NCBI GenBank assembly: GCA_964535825.1
Contig: CAZHUC010000005.1
Location: 1 to 64,000, forward strand
From: CAZAQK01 sp964535825
Lineage (GTDB): Bacteria > Pseudomonadota > Alphaproteobacteria > Rickettsiales > SXRF01
Reading direction: 5' to 3'
Length of the DNA: 64,000 nt
The notes under the pieces were generated by a model. That model saw only the letters and a list, made by a program, of their open reading frames with translations, was not told where the DNA came from and did not search any database. The translations under genes and the position numbers were made by a program. Positions 8,759 to 16,895 of the stretch are shown piece by piece. Each line of letters starts with the position of its first letter. Position 1 is the first letter of the stretch.

Positions 8759-8800
8759 GGTTAAGATTAACCTGTTCATAGTTGTGTAAGATTTACACAA
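8759..8800. promoter_or_regulatory. two nested-looking inverted repeats upstream of the sensor kinase
   Basis: GGTTAA-GA-TTAACC (8759-8772) is followed 9 bases later by TTGTGTAA-GAT-TTACACAA (8782-8800). Both are perfect and both contain TAAGATT at the centre. They look like a pair of operator half-turn sites for one regulator. They lie 80-120 bases upstream of the kinase start and downstream of no other start, so the kinase is the likely target. Confidence 0.4.
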
Positions 8801-8852
8801 ATGGCTGTTTTTTAATGCTTTTATTAACAAAACTCCATTATGGGGCAAAAAA

Positions 8853-10124
8853 TTAAGATATAATACCAGCACTTATCTGCCGGCGGATATAGGCCGCCAC
8901 CAACCCGTTCAGAACGGCAAGGAGAAGGAATATTTCCGGCAGGCTGAATGACATGCGCAGCAACAACAGTGCCCCCACAGATGAGATCACCATGAAGAAT
9001 GCATTCATGATGTTATTGGCAGCGATGATACGCGCACGATGCGCGACCTCACTATGGTGCTGCATGAATGCATAAAGCGGTACGACGTAAATACCACCGC
9101 ACACGGCAAGCACGAACAGATCACACACGATCCGCCAGCCACCATTCCGGAAGAATTCCCACGCGCCCACCAACGTATCTTCCTGTCTTTCGATGCCATG
9201 ACTAGCCAGATACACATCAGCGATCGCGAGTGTGATACCGAGTGCTGCCAGCGGCACATAGCGCACTGTTATCTGTCCTTTGAGCAACGTGCTGCACATG
9301 GCAGAACCTATGGCGATGCCGATAGAGAATGTCGCAAGCAATAATGTTACTACGGTTTCATCCCCGCCCAATGTCAGCTTGGTGTAGTTAGGGAACTGCG
9401 CAACGAATGCAGCCCCCACCAGCCAGAACCACGAGATACCAAGGATGCAAAGATATATGCCTTTGTTCCGCCTGCTGAATGCCAGCACATCCCATGTTGC
9501 CCGCCAGATATTGCGAACGATCGTAAGGTTCGCATCTGGTGGCGGTGCAGCAGGAATGAATCGGCTGCTTGCATATCCGCACATTGCTACAGAAAGCAGC
9601 AACGCAGAAATAAACAGCACACCATTCTCCTGCACCACAAGCAATCCGCCCAGGATAGCGCCCAGGAGAATGGCAAGGAATGTTCCGGATTCGATATAAC
9701 CATTGCCGGCCAGCAGTTCGTCATCTCGCAGATGCTGTGGCAGCAGAGCGTATTTGATCGGCCCGAAGAAGGTCGAATGCACACCCATGCAAAACAACGT
9801 GATCATCAGCAAGGTGACATGCGAAAAATAAAACCCTGCCGAGGCCACGAGCACGATGGCGATCTCAAACAGCTTGATGATGCGGGTAAGCCTCGCCCGG
9901 TCATATTTATCGGCAAATTCGCCGGCGGTCGCGGAGAACAAAAAAAAGGGCAACATGAAAATCCCTGCCGCCAGCGTCACCAGCATCTCCGGGTTCTCCA
10001 CCGTACTGGCCAGACGGTAGGTAATCAGCATAACCAGCGAGTTCTTAAGCAGATTATCATTGAGTGCCCCAAGGAACTGGGTGATAAAAAGTGGCAGAAA
10101 CCGCCGTGTTGCGAACAATGACAT
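8853..10124 (-). CDS. MFS transporter, LplT-like
   Basis: This is a 12-helix major facilitator of 423 residues from the ATG at 10124. An upstream in-frame TTG at 10148 is less likely. The N-terminus RFLPLFITQFLGALNDNLLKN and the FGPIKYALLPQHL segment match the family of the lysophospholipid flippase LplT, which is often fused to PlsC and acyl-ACP synthetase in other bacteria. Here it stands alone with no acyltransferase next to it. The substrate could be lysophospholipid; this is inference from the family. Confidence 0.8.
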   Translation of the reverse strand: MSLFATRRFLPLFITQFLGALNDNLLKNSLVMLITYRLASTVENPEMLVTLAAGIFMLPFFLFSATAGEFADKYDRARLTRIIKLFEIAIVLVASAGFYFSHVTLLMITLFCMGVHSTFFGPIKYALLPQHLRDDELLAGNGYIESGTFLAILLGAILGGLLVVQENGVLFISALLLSVAMCGYASSRFIPAAPPPDANLTIVRNIWRATWDVLAFSRRNKGIYLCILGISWFWLVGAAFVAQFPNYTKLTLGGDETVVTLLLATFSIGIAIGSAMCSTLLKGQITVRYVPLAALGITLAIADVYLASHGIERQEDTLVGAWEFFRNGGWRIVCDLFVLAVCGGIYVVPLYAFMQHHSEVAHRARIIAANNIMNAFFMVISSVGALLLLRMSFSLPEIFLLLAVLNGLVAAYIRRQISAGIIS

Positions 10125-10237
10125 CCTCAAGCCCCCGCTGCAATGCAATATATGGCTTCCCGCTTTGAAACAGCTATGATACCAAGCATTGCCAAACCAG
10201 ATGGTTGTACTATAGTATCACCCTAGGGAAAACAAGA

Positions 10238-10603
10238 ATGAGTACAGTGATCGACATTGATGAGCTCAGAGCCAACCTCGGCTATAATTGCGAGGTGGAG
10301 CGCAGGTTGCTTGCCGATTTTGTGGAATATGTGAATGAGTGGCTCGGCGCATTGCGTCGCGCACCTGCTGAGATGCAGACCGAAGAATATAACACCATGT
10401 GGCAGGAGTTCACTACTCATCTTACCAACCAGTCGACCAGTATCGGTGCGCACGGACTGGCTGAAATGTCTGCCCGCGCACAGCACCAGTTCGCGTCTGA
10501 TGCCACCGTTAAATTACACCTGCTTGATCTTATCGAGCGTGAGTTCCGCCCTACCGAGGAATTTATCCTAAGCGTGGTTGGGCAAGCTGCCCTTGAAGCA
10601 TAG
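10238..10603 (+). CDS. Hpt-like small protein lacking the standard phosphorylation motif
   Basis: The protein is 121 residues from the ATG at 10238, chosen because AGGG precedes it; a TTG at 10205 is in frame. It is all-helical and acidic. The segment TTHLTNQSTSIGAHGLAEM resembles the HxLKGxxxxIGAxxL region of histidine phosphotransfer domains, but the Lys-Gly pair is missing and the histidine is one position out of register. It could be a pseudo-Hpt or simply an unrelated four-helix protein. The 3' end overlaps a possible convergent small gene. Confidence 0.65.
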   Translation: MSTVIDIDELRANLGYNCEVERRLLADFVEYVNEWLGALRRAPAEMQTEEYNTMWQEFTTHLTNQSTSIGAHGLAEMSARAQHQFASDATVKLHLLDLIEREFRPTEEFILSVVGQAALEA

Positions 10604-10751
10604 ACGCTTCTAATTTCCCTACATGAGAAGCTGAGCTTTCTAATCGTAGCGATTCGCTGCGATGCACAGCTTCATTGACCAGCGCACCATCAAGTGCCAA
10701 CGCATCAACAAACAGTACGGCTGCATGTTTGCGATCCATCAGGTAGTCCAT
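10563..10751 (-). CDS. possible small protein, 62 aa
   Basis: This short frame follows the HIT gene on the same strand and has codon use like its neighbours, including in the few codons before the ATG. No strong ribosome site is seen, and its last 41 bases overlap the convergent Hpt-like gene. It may be the 3' remnant of a longer gene. No family is recognised. Confidence 0.35.
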   Translation of the reverse strand: MDYLMDRKHAAVLFVDALALDGALVNEAVHRSESLRLESSASHVGKLEASMLQGQLAQPRLG

Positions 10752-10814
10752 GGCGATGGATTTTACTTTCTGCGCGTCCTATCATGCAACTATATGCATT
10801 ATATGAATATTTGG

Positions 10815-11174
10815 CTATTTCTGCACCAGTGCGCCAAGATGCCGTCCACCCAATATATGCATATGGAAGTGGTGGACGGTCTGGGAGGCATCTGCCCCAT
10901 GGTTCGTGATGAGGCGATAACCGGTCTTATCCACGCCTAACTCAGCCGCGATCTTCTGGATAGCAGCGTAATATCCCTGCGCGAATGCAGCAGGTGCATT
11001 ACGTGAGAAATCATCGAACGACATATATTCACCCTTGGGAATGACAAGCACATGCACAGGTGCAGCCGGAGCAATATCATGAAAGGCGAGTGCAAACTCA
11101 TCTTCATAGACCTTCTTGCACGGGATCTCCCCCCGCAACATCTTCGCGAAGATGTTTGCCTTATCGTAGGTCAT
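10815..11174 (-). CDS. HIT family nucleotide hydrolase (HinT-like)
   Basis: This is a histidine-triad protein of 119 residues with H102-F-H104-M-H106 as the signature, the central His being the nucleophile. The N-terminal region contains DIAPAAPVHVLVIPK, typical of the HinT/PKCI branch, which hydrolyses purine nucleoside phosphoramidates. Its ATG overlaps the stop of the upstream RutE-like gene (ATGA). It is commonly found at the end of alphaproteobacterial his clusters next to hisE. Confidence 0.93.
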   Translation of the reverse strand: MTYDKANIFAKMLRGEIPCKKVYEDEFALAFHDIAPAAPVHVLVIPKGEYMSFDDFSRNAPAAFAQGYYAAIQKIAAELGVDKTGYRLITNHGADASQTVHHFHMHILGGRHLGALVQK

Positions 11175-11758
11175 ACGATCTTGCAGGCTTCATCAAATGT
11201 GAATCGTGGACCGCGCGGGAACAATTTCGAGGCATCACCATAACCAAGGTTGCACAGGAAATTGGATTTTATCTTTGTGCCTGCAAAGAATGCTGCATCC
11301 ACCATGTCATTGTTGAAACCGGACATCGGACCGCAATCAAGCCCGAGCGAACGCGCCGCCAGCATGAAATAACCACCCTGCAAACTTCCGTTACGGAATG
11401 CTGTTTTGAAAATGAGTTCATCATTGCCTACGAACCAGCTGCGTGCATCTTTCGCGTGCGGGAAGAGTTTTTCCATGTGGTTATAGAATTCCATATCCAT
11501 GCCGATAATGGCGGTCACAGGTGCGGCCATGGTTTTTTTCATATTGCCAGCATCCATCGCAGGCTTTAGCTTTTCTTTGGCTTCCTTAGATTTTACGAAA
11601 ACGATACGCAGCGGCTGTGTGTTCGCAGAACTCGGGCACATCTTTGCAAGATCATAGGCCTGGCGAAGCAACACATCATCCACCGGCTTATCAAGCCATG
11701 CGCTATGCGTGCGTGCGTCATTGAATAATACATCCAGTGATTTCTTATCGAGCGTCAT
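11171..11758 (-). CDS. RutE-like nitroreductase family reductase
   Basis: This is a 195-residue FMN-dependent nitroreductase-fold protein. CPSSANTQPLR near residue 41 and the C-terminal NLGYGD...FPRGPRF match the malonic semialdehyde reductase (RutE/HadB) branch. None of the other rut pyrimidine-degradation genes is nearby, so its substrate here is unknown. It overlaps hisE upstream and the HIT gene downstream by 4 bases each, so it is part of the his transcription unit. Confidence 0.85.
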   Translation of the reverse strand: MTLDKKSLDVLFNDARTHSAWLDKPVDDVLLRQAYDLAKMCPSSANTQPLRIVFVKSKEAKEKLKPAMDAGNMKKTMAAPVTAIIGMDMEFYNHMEKLFPHAKDARSWFVGNDELIFKTAFRNGSLQGGYFMLAARSLGLDCGPMSGFNNDMVDAAFFAGTKIKSNFLCNLGYGDASKLFPRGPRFTFDEACKIV

Positions 11759-12096
11759 ACATCTCCTTTTCTGCGCGCTTTGCGCAGCGCCTTTTCATCG
11801 AGGCCTGAAACACCCTCACGGCGCTTAAGTTCCGTCATTACGTCTTCAGGTTTAACACCGGCATCCGCCAGCAATATAAGCCAGTGAAACAGAAGGTCTG
11901 CACTTTCAGATATCACTTCCTTCTTATCTTTCTGTAATGCCGCGATCACGGTCTCTACGGCTTCTTCGCCCACTTTCTGTGCGATCTTCGCTGTGCCCTG
12001 CTTTAAGCGCTTGGCAATATATGAATAGTCCGGGTCTGCATCTTTGCGACTCAGTACAACCTGATAGAGTTTATCAATGATATCTTCGTTGCTCAT
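11755..12096 (-). CDS. hisE: phosphoribosyl-ATP diphosphatase
   Basis: HisE removes pyrophosphate from phosphoribosyl-ATP, the second step of histidine synthesis. At 113 residues it is a stand-alone MazG-like protein with KVGEEAVETVIAAL and ESADLLFHWL supplying the metal-binding acidic residues. It overlaps hisF by 4 bases. The partner HisI is not in the window, consistent with the separated hisI/hisE arrangement of alphaproteobacteria. Confidence 0.95.
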   Translation of the reverse strand: MSNEDIIDKLYQVVLSRKDADPDYSYIAKRLKQGTAKIAQKVGEEAVETVIAALQKDKKEVISESADLLFHWLILLADAGVKPEDVMTELKRREGVSGLDEKALRKARRKGDV

Positions 12097-12857
12097 GCTG
12101 TAAGCCTTACCGGAATATGGGCGGCTTGCAAAGCCTCTTTTACCTGCGTAACCGTCAACTCGCCGTAATGGAATACTGAGGCTGCAAGCACTGCATCTGC
12201 CTTGCCGATCTTCACCGCATCAACGAAATGCTGCAGATTTCCAATACCACCTGATGCAATGACCGGGATCGATATCGCTTCCGAGACCGCTTTAGTCACA
12301 TCCAGATGCACGCCTTGTTTTGTGCCATCCCTATCCATCGAGGTAAGTAGTATCTCCCCTGCCCCCAGTCCTGCCATTTTCTTTGCCCACTCCACCACAT
12401 CAAGCCCGGTGGCATTGCGCCCGCCATGCGTGAATATTTGGTAAGTTCCCGCCTCAACCTGCTTCGCATCAATTGCAACAACAATGCATTGCGAACCGAA
12501 TTTCTCTGCGGCCTCCCGCACGAATTCCGGACGCTTCACCGCTTCCGTGTTGATGGATACTTTATCTGCACCGGCAAGCAGCAGATTCCTGATGTCATCC
12601 AGCGTGCGCACACCACCACCTACGGTAAGCGGCATAAAACACTGCTCCGCTACATTTTTTACAACATCATAAAAGATACCGCGGTTATCGCTGGATGCGG
12701 TGATATCGAGAAAACAGAGTTCATCTGCACCGGCTGCGTCATATAGTTTTGCCTGCTCTACCGGATCACCCGCATCACGCAGGCCTTCAAAATTGATCCC
12801 CTTGACCACGCGGCCATCCTTCACATCAAGGCAGGGAATGATGCGTGTCTTTAGCAT
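12093..12857 (-). CDS. hisF: imidazole glycerol phosphate synthase, cyclase subunit
   Basis: HisF is the TIM-barrel half of the glutamine-dependent synthase that makes imidazole glycerol phosphate and AICAR. CLDVKDGRVVKG at the N-terminus carries the first catalytic Asp, and VAIDAKQ near residue 129 the second. At 254 residues it is full length. It overlaps hisA by 7 bases and hisE by 4. The amidotransferase partner HisH is encoded upstream in the same unit. Confidence 0.97.
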   Translation of the reverse strand: MLKTRIIPCLDVKDGRVVKGINFEGLRDAGDPVEQAKLYDAAGADELCFLDITASSDNRGIFYDVVKNVAEQCFMPLTVGGGVRTLDDIRNLLLAGADKVSINTEAVKRPEFVREAAEKFGSQCIVVAIDAKQVEAGTYQIFTHGGRNATGLDVVEWAKKMAGLGAGEILLTSMDRDGTKQGVHLDVTKAVSEAISIPVIASGGIGNLQHFVDAVKIGKADAVLAASVFHYGELTVTQVKEALQAAHIPVRLTA

Positions 12858-13570
12858 GCTTTGAGCGCTTCTTCAGGAAGTACCGCGCCATCATACAATG
12901 CACGGCCGATGATGACACCTTCGATACCTTTGGACTCAAAAGGCTTGTATCGTTTGATGTCCTTCACAGAACTGATACCGCCGGAAGCGATCACAGGCGT
13001 TGAAATTGCGGCAGCAAACGCAACGGTCTCTTCCACGTTCGGTCCTTGCATCGCGCCATCACGCGCGATGTCGGTGTAGATGATGGCAGCAACACCCGCG
13101 TCTTCAAAGCGCTTTGCCATATCCACTGCCAGTTGGTCAGATACTTCTGCCCAACCTTCCACCGCGACGCGACCATCTTTCGCATCAATACCCACAGCGA
13201 CCTTACCTGGGAAAAGCCTGCAGGCTTCTTTCACCAGCTCGGGTTCGCGCAGCGCGATCGTGCCTAGGATCACGCGTGATATACCCATGGAAAGCCATGC
13301 ATCCACCTGATCGATCGTGCGGATGCCACCACCCAGCTGAATAGGCATACGGATACGCGCCAGCACCGATTTTACCGCGAATTCATTGACCGGCTTTCCT
13401 GCAAATGCGCCATTCAGATCCACCACATGCAGCCATTTGAATCCTGCCTGCTCGAACAGCGCCGCCTGATCCGCTGGTGAATGTTCAAACACGGTCGCCT
13501 TGTCCATGTCGCCACGCAGCAGTCGCACGCACTTACCATCTTTCAGATCTATAGCAGGATAAAGGATCAT
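12851..13570 (-). CDS. hisA: ProFAR isomerase
   Basis: HisA is a TIM-barrel isomerase acting on the aminoimidazole carboxamide intermediate of histidine synthesis. The start is taken at the ATG at 13570 (MILYPAIDLKDGK), 240 residues; the frame continues upstream for 31 codons but family length argues against using them. That ATG overlaps the GNAT stop as ATGA. The catalytic Asp residues lie in AIDLKDG and in YTDIARDG. Confidence 0.97.
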   Translation of the reverse strand: MILYPAIDLKDGKCVRLLRGDMDKATVFEHSPADQAALFEQAGFKWLHVVDLNGAFAGKPVNEFAVKSVLARIRMPIQLGGGIRTIDQVDAWLSMGISRVILGTIALREPELVKEACRLFPGKVAVGIDAKDGRVAVEGWAEVSDQLAVDMAKRFEDAGVAAIIYTDIARDGAMQGPNVEETVAFAAAISTPVIASGGISSVKDIKRYKPFESKGIEGVIIGRALYDGAVLPEEALKAC

Positions 13571-14100
13571 ACGAGTGTACTTATCGGTTCGAGGTTTTTG
13601 TAATAGAAACGTCCGGCGATCATCTTGGCATTCACGAATTCGTAGAATGGCAGTACGCCCCAACAGATGTAACCATTTTCTTCATAGAGCTTGATCGCAG
13701 CTTCCTGTGTTTCGCGCACGGAAAGACGCAGCACGGCAAATCCTTGCGAGCGCGCTTCGCGCTCGGCAGCTTCCAGCAGCATTTTTGCAAGCCCATGTCC
13801 ACGCGCCCATGGTGCAACGAAATGCGCTTCGATCGACGCGGCGAACGATGAGGTCTCCTTACTGATGCCCGGCTTCACCACCTGAATACTTGCCGCCAAT
13901 GTACCGTCCAGCCTGCCTGCGAACATCACGCGCTCCGGCACGACCAGCACGCCTTTCCAGTAGGTCTCAAGCACATCTTTTCCGGGCGGCAGCACCCAGT
14001 TGAAACCGATACCTTCACGCACCGCATCTTCCGTGGCCTGCACAATCTCTGTGAGGTCAGCGTGGCGGAATTCTGTCATGCGTTCAACGCGGGCGGTCAT
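13567..14100 (-). CDS. GNAT family N-acetyltransferase
   Basis: This is a 177-residue acetyl-CoA-dependent acyltransferase. The GNAT motif A is visible as ARGHGLAKMLLEAAE near residue 99, followed by LRLSVRETQEAAIKLYEENGY. The substrate is unknown. It sits between hisH and hisA in the his unit, with an ATGA overlap to hisA and 11 bases to hisH. No good ribosome site is visible, so translation is probably coupled. Confidence 0.9.
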   Translation of the reverse strand: MTARVERMTEFRHADLTEIVQATEDAVREGIGFNWVLPPGKDVLETYWKGVLVVPERVMFAGRLDGTLAASIQVVKPGISKETSSFAASIEAHFVAPWARGHGLAKMLLEAAEREARSQGFAVLRLSVRETQEAAIKLYEENGYICWGVLPFYEFVNAKMIAGRFYYKNLEPISTLV

Positions 14101-14111
14101 AAGTTTTCTGT

Positions 14112-14735
14112 TTAAAGCATAATGAAATTTTTGAGTAAAGTAAGACCGGTATGCTGGCTCTTTTCTGGGTGGAACTGCGTACCCATGATGTGGCCATGCG
14201 CCACAGCTGCCGCGATGGTTTCACCATAGTCTGTGGTTGCGATCACATCACTGCCTTGCGCAACCTGTGCATGGTAACTATGCACGAAATACGCATGTGC
14301 ATCATTTTTTATGCCATGAAATAGCGGGTGAGAAACAGAGAGTTTCAATTCATTCCAACCCATATGCGGCACTTTGAGGAGCTCACTGCGTGGCTTCAGC
14401 GGTACAACTTCGCCTTTCAGCCAGCCAAGCCCTGCATGCACACCGTGCTCATGCCCGCGGTCAAAAAGCATCTGCATACCCACGCAGATACCCAAGAACC
14501 ATTTGTTCTTTCCGTGTACTTCATCACGCAATACATCGACCATATCAGGCAGTGCCTGTAGCCCAGCCATGCAGTCAGCAAATGCGCCAACCCCTGGCAG
14601 TATGATATGGGAAGAACGTTTCAGATCGCTTGCATTCTTAGTGATATGCACCGGAATTTTGCCATCAGCCACGCGCTCCAGTGCCTTGGCGACAGAGCGC
14701 AGATTGCCTGAACCATAATCAATAATAGCTAACAT
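14112..14735 (-). CDS. hisH: imidazole glycerol phosphate synthase, glutamine amidotransferase subunit
   Basis: HisH hydrolyses glutamine and channels ammonia to HisF. It is a class I amidotransferase of 207 residues. The nucleophile Cys is in LGICVGMQ, and the His-Glu pair is in FHPEKSQ near the C-terminus. The ATG at 14735 overlaps the upstream TGA (TGATG); the GTG one codon earlier is less likely. Confidence 0.96.
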   Translation of the reverse strand: MLAIIDYGSGNLRSVAKALERVADGKIPVHITKNASDLKRSSHIILPGVGAFADCMAGLQALPDMVDVLRDEVHGKNKWFLGICVGMQMLFDRGHEHGVHAGLGWLKGEVVPLKPRSELLKVPHMGWNELKLSVSHPLFHGIKNDAHAYFVHSYHAQVAQGSDVIATTDYGETIAAAVAHGHIMGTQFHPEKSQHTGLTLLKNFIML

Positions 14736-15124
14736 CACACTGCTGCAAAATGACGTTCGAAGAAACGCTGCTCAGCGCGTAGCAGGCTTTCACCCGTGGT
14801 AATATCGGCCGTGATATATCCTTTGCGCTGCAGGCGGGAACGCAACCAGTCATTGGCATGGAAACCAACCAGCAACTGGAACGCAAAATACAGAATAGCT
14901 ATTGTTGCCGGAGAGAATACCGCTTCCTTATCCAGATACATCAGTCCTGCCTGCACACAGAACAATGCCACCGCATGAAACCACAGACGGTGATAAAGCG
15001 CCCACACGAACATGAACATCAATGCAAAGATATTAAATCCTTCGCGTATGAACACCGGCTTTTCATAAGCCTGTGGCAGATCGGGATCAACATGCACTGT
15101 GTATATCTTCGTGCCAAATATCAT
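14735..15124 (-). CDS. DUF2628 family membrane protein
   Basis: The protein has 129 residues with hydrophobic helices at about 32-65 and 70-90, and a Lys/Arg-rich loop containing HANDWLRSRLQRKGY. These features match DUF2628. The gene is regularly found between hisB and hisH in alphaproteobacteria, as here, but its role is not established. It overlaps hisB by one base and hisH by one base. Confidence 0.85.
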   Translation of the reverse strand: MIFGTKIYTVHVDPDLPQAYEKPVFIREGFNIFALMFMFVWALYHRLWFHAVALFCVQAGLMYLDKEAVFSPATIAILYFAFQLLVGFHANDWLRSRLQRKGYITADITTGESLLRAEQRFFERHFAAV

Positions 15125-15726
15125 TACAGGCTGCCCCCGAGCGTACCTTTGGTAGAAGGAATGGCATCGGATTTACGCGGGTCGATAGCAGATGCCTGAC
15201 GCAGACAGCGTGCCAGACCTTTGTAACAGGACTCAATGATGTGATGGTTATTCACGCCATAAAGATTCTCAACATGCAGCGTAGCACCAGCTGCAAACGC
15301 AAAAGCCTGAAACCATTCGCGGAACAGTTCGGTATCCATTTCGCCGAGCTTGGGCTTGGAGAACTCCACCTTCCAGATGAAATACGGCCTGCCGGAAAAA
15401 TCGATGGCCACACGCGAAAGCGTTTCATCCATGGGGATATATGCATGTGCATAACGTGTGATACCTTTACGGTCGCCCAGTGCTTTGCTTACGGCTTCAC
15501 CAATCGCAATGCCGGTATCTTCCGTAGTGTGATGGAAATCAATATGGGTATCACCCTTGGCGGTGAGTTTCAGGTCCATCAGGCTGTGGCGGGACAGCTG
15601 TTCCATCATGTGATCAAGAAAGCCGATGCCGGTTGAAACGGCATACTCGCCCGTACCATCCAGGTTGATGTCAACTTTGATGTCGGTCTCTTTGGTTTTA
15701 CGTTCTATGCTGGCTTTGCGTATCAT
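15124..15726 (-). CDS. hisB: imidazoleglycerol-phosphate dehydratase
   Basis: HisB dehydrates imidazole glycerol phosphate. It is the monofunctional form, 200 residues, with no phosphatase domain. The metal-binding motifs DFHHTTEDTGIAIGEA and NNHHIIESCYKGLAR are both present. An AGGA ribosome site lies 9 bases before the ATG. The 74 bases separating it from lptG could hold a promoter (TTGTAA, 16 bases, TAAAAA), but readthrough from lptFG is also possible. Confidence 0.97.
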   Translation of the reverse strand: MIRKASIERKTKETDIKVDINLDGTGEYAVSTGIGFLDHMMEQLSRHSLMDLKLTAKGDTHIDFHHTTEDTGIAIGEAVSKALGDRKGITRYAHAYIPMDETLSRVAIDFSGRPYFIWKVEFSKPKLGEMDTELFREWFQAFAFAAGATLHVENLYGVNNHHIIESCYKGLARCLRQASAIDPRKSDAIPSTKGTLGGSL

Positions 15727-15800
15727 GCGGGTATCCTGATTGAGCTGGAGGACGATTTTTAACAGAATTCCCAGACTTTACAAGGTGGAAACCCTAGTTT

Positions 15801-16895
15801 TTAACCATCCTCAAGGTGCAAAAGACTCGCTGCACCTATCATTGCCACCACCAAGGCAGGCGAAAGCGCAGCCAGCAGCACAGGCACAGTTCCTGACGCC
15901 CCTAAGGCGAATACGATATCGGTAAAGAAATGCAGTAAAAAGCCCGTGATGATACCAGCCACTACCAGTATCCCTATCTTGCCGCGGCGCGGCAGGCGCA
16001 GCGAGAACACGGCCGCCACCAGCACCGTGCCAGCCAACAGAAAAGGAGCAGAAAGCAGGCTGTACCAGTGAAGCTTATGCCGAAGTGCCGAGAACCCGGC
16101 CTGCTCCAACATGGCAATGAATGATGGCAGATACCAGAACGACAGCGTCTCTGGAGAAGCGAAACTATCCTGTATGTAGCCAAGTGTCAGGCTGGTTGGG
16201 ATCAATGTCTCCGGATATGTTTGCGGTGGCTTGCCGGGAATGGAGCGTATCACGCCATACAGATGCAGCATGCCGTCTTCCAGCACCGCACGATCAGCAT
16301 CCATGCGCTCGGCAAATTTCTTTTTCTCACTGAAAGAAAATATCGCCACATTCTGAAATGACATATCATTCTGCGAGATGCGTGTGGCGTAAATGATGTG
16401 TTCGCCTTTTTCCTCGATCTGACGCAACCACAGGCCAGATGATGAAATGGCGGTGAAGCTCGAACGGCCGGTGAAATATTTACCTTCCATCTGCTCGTAG
16501 CGCAGCAGCATGACAGAGGCGAGCGGGTTGAACACGGTCGACATCAGGACACCAAGCCCGAACACAACAGCTACAGCAGGAGCAAGGAACTGCCACACCG
16601 AAACGCCAGCAGAACGCGCCACGATCAGCTCATGCGTACGGGTAAGGCGTGTGAGCGCCAGCATGCTACCGATCAGCACCGCATACGGTACAAGTTTGGA
16701 GGCAAGGTGCGGGATGCGCAGCAATACCATTTGCATCACTGTGGCAGCCGTCACCTGATCCTTCCCTGCCGTGCGGCGGATAAGCTCGACGATATCAATG
16801 AGCATGGTCACAGCGATCAGCCCCAGCCACGCGATCATGATACCGAACAGAAAATACTTACCGATGTAGAAGAATAATGTGCGCGGTAATTTCAT
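15801..16895 (-). CDS. lptG: LPS export ABC transporter permease LptG
   Basis: LptG is an inner-membrane permease of the LptB2FG transporter that extracts lipopolysaccharide and feeds it to the LptC-LptA bridge. The ATG at 16895 gives 364 residues and overlaps the lptF stop as ATGA; an upstream in-frame GTG is less likely. Six membrane helices flank a periplasmic beta-jellyroll between about residues 130 and 250. The GLW...I-YA pattern in the jellyroll and the LPRRGK loop before the last helices fit the family. Confidence 0.92.
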   Translation of the reverse strand: MKLPRTLFFYIGKYFLFGIMIAWLGLIAVTMLIDIVELIRRTAGKDQVTAATVMQMVLLRIPHLASKLVPYAVLIGSMLALTRLTRTHELIVARSAGVSVWQFLAPAVAVVFGLGVLMSTVFNPLASVMLLRYEQMEGKYFTGRSSFTAISSSGLWLRQIEEKGEHIIYATRISQNDMSFQNVAIFSFSEKKKFAERMDADRAVLEDGMLHLYGVIRSIPGKPPQTYPETLIPTSLTLGYIQDSFASPETLSFWYLPSFIAMLEQAGFSALRHKLHWYSLLSAPFLLAGTVLVAAVFSLRLPRRGKIGILVVAGIITGFLLHFFTDIVFALGASGTVPVLLAALSPALVVAMIGAASLLHLEDG

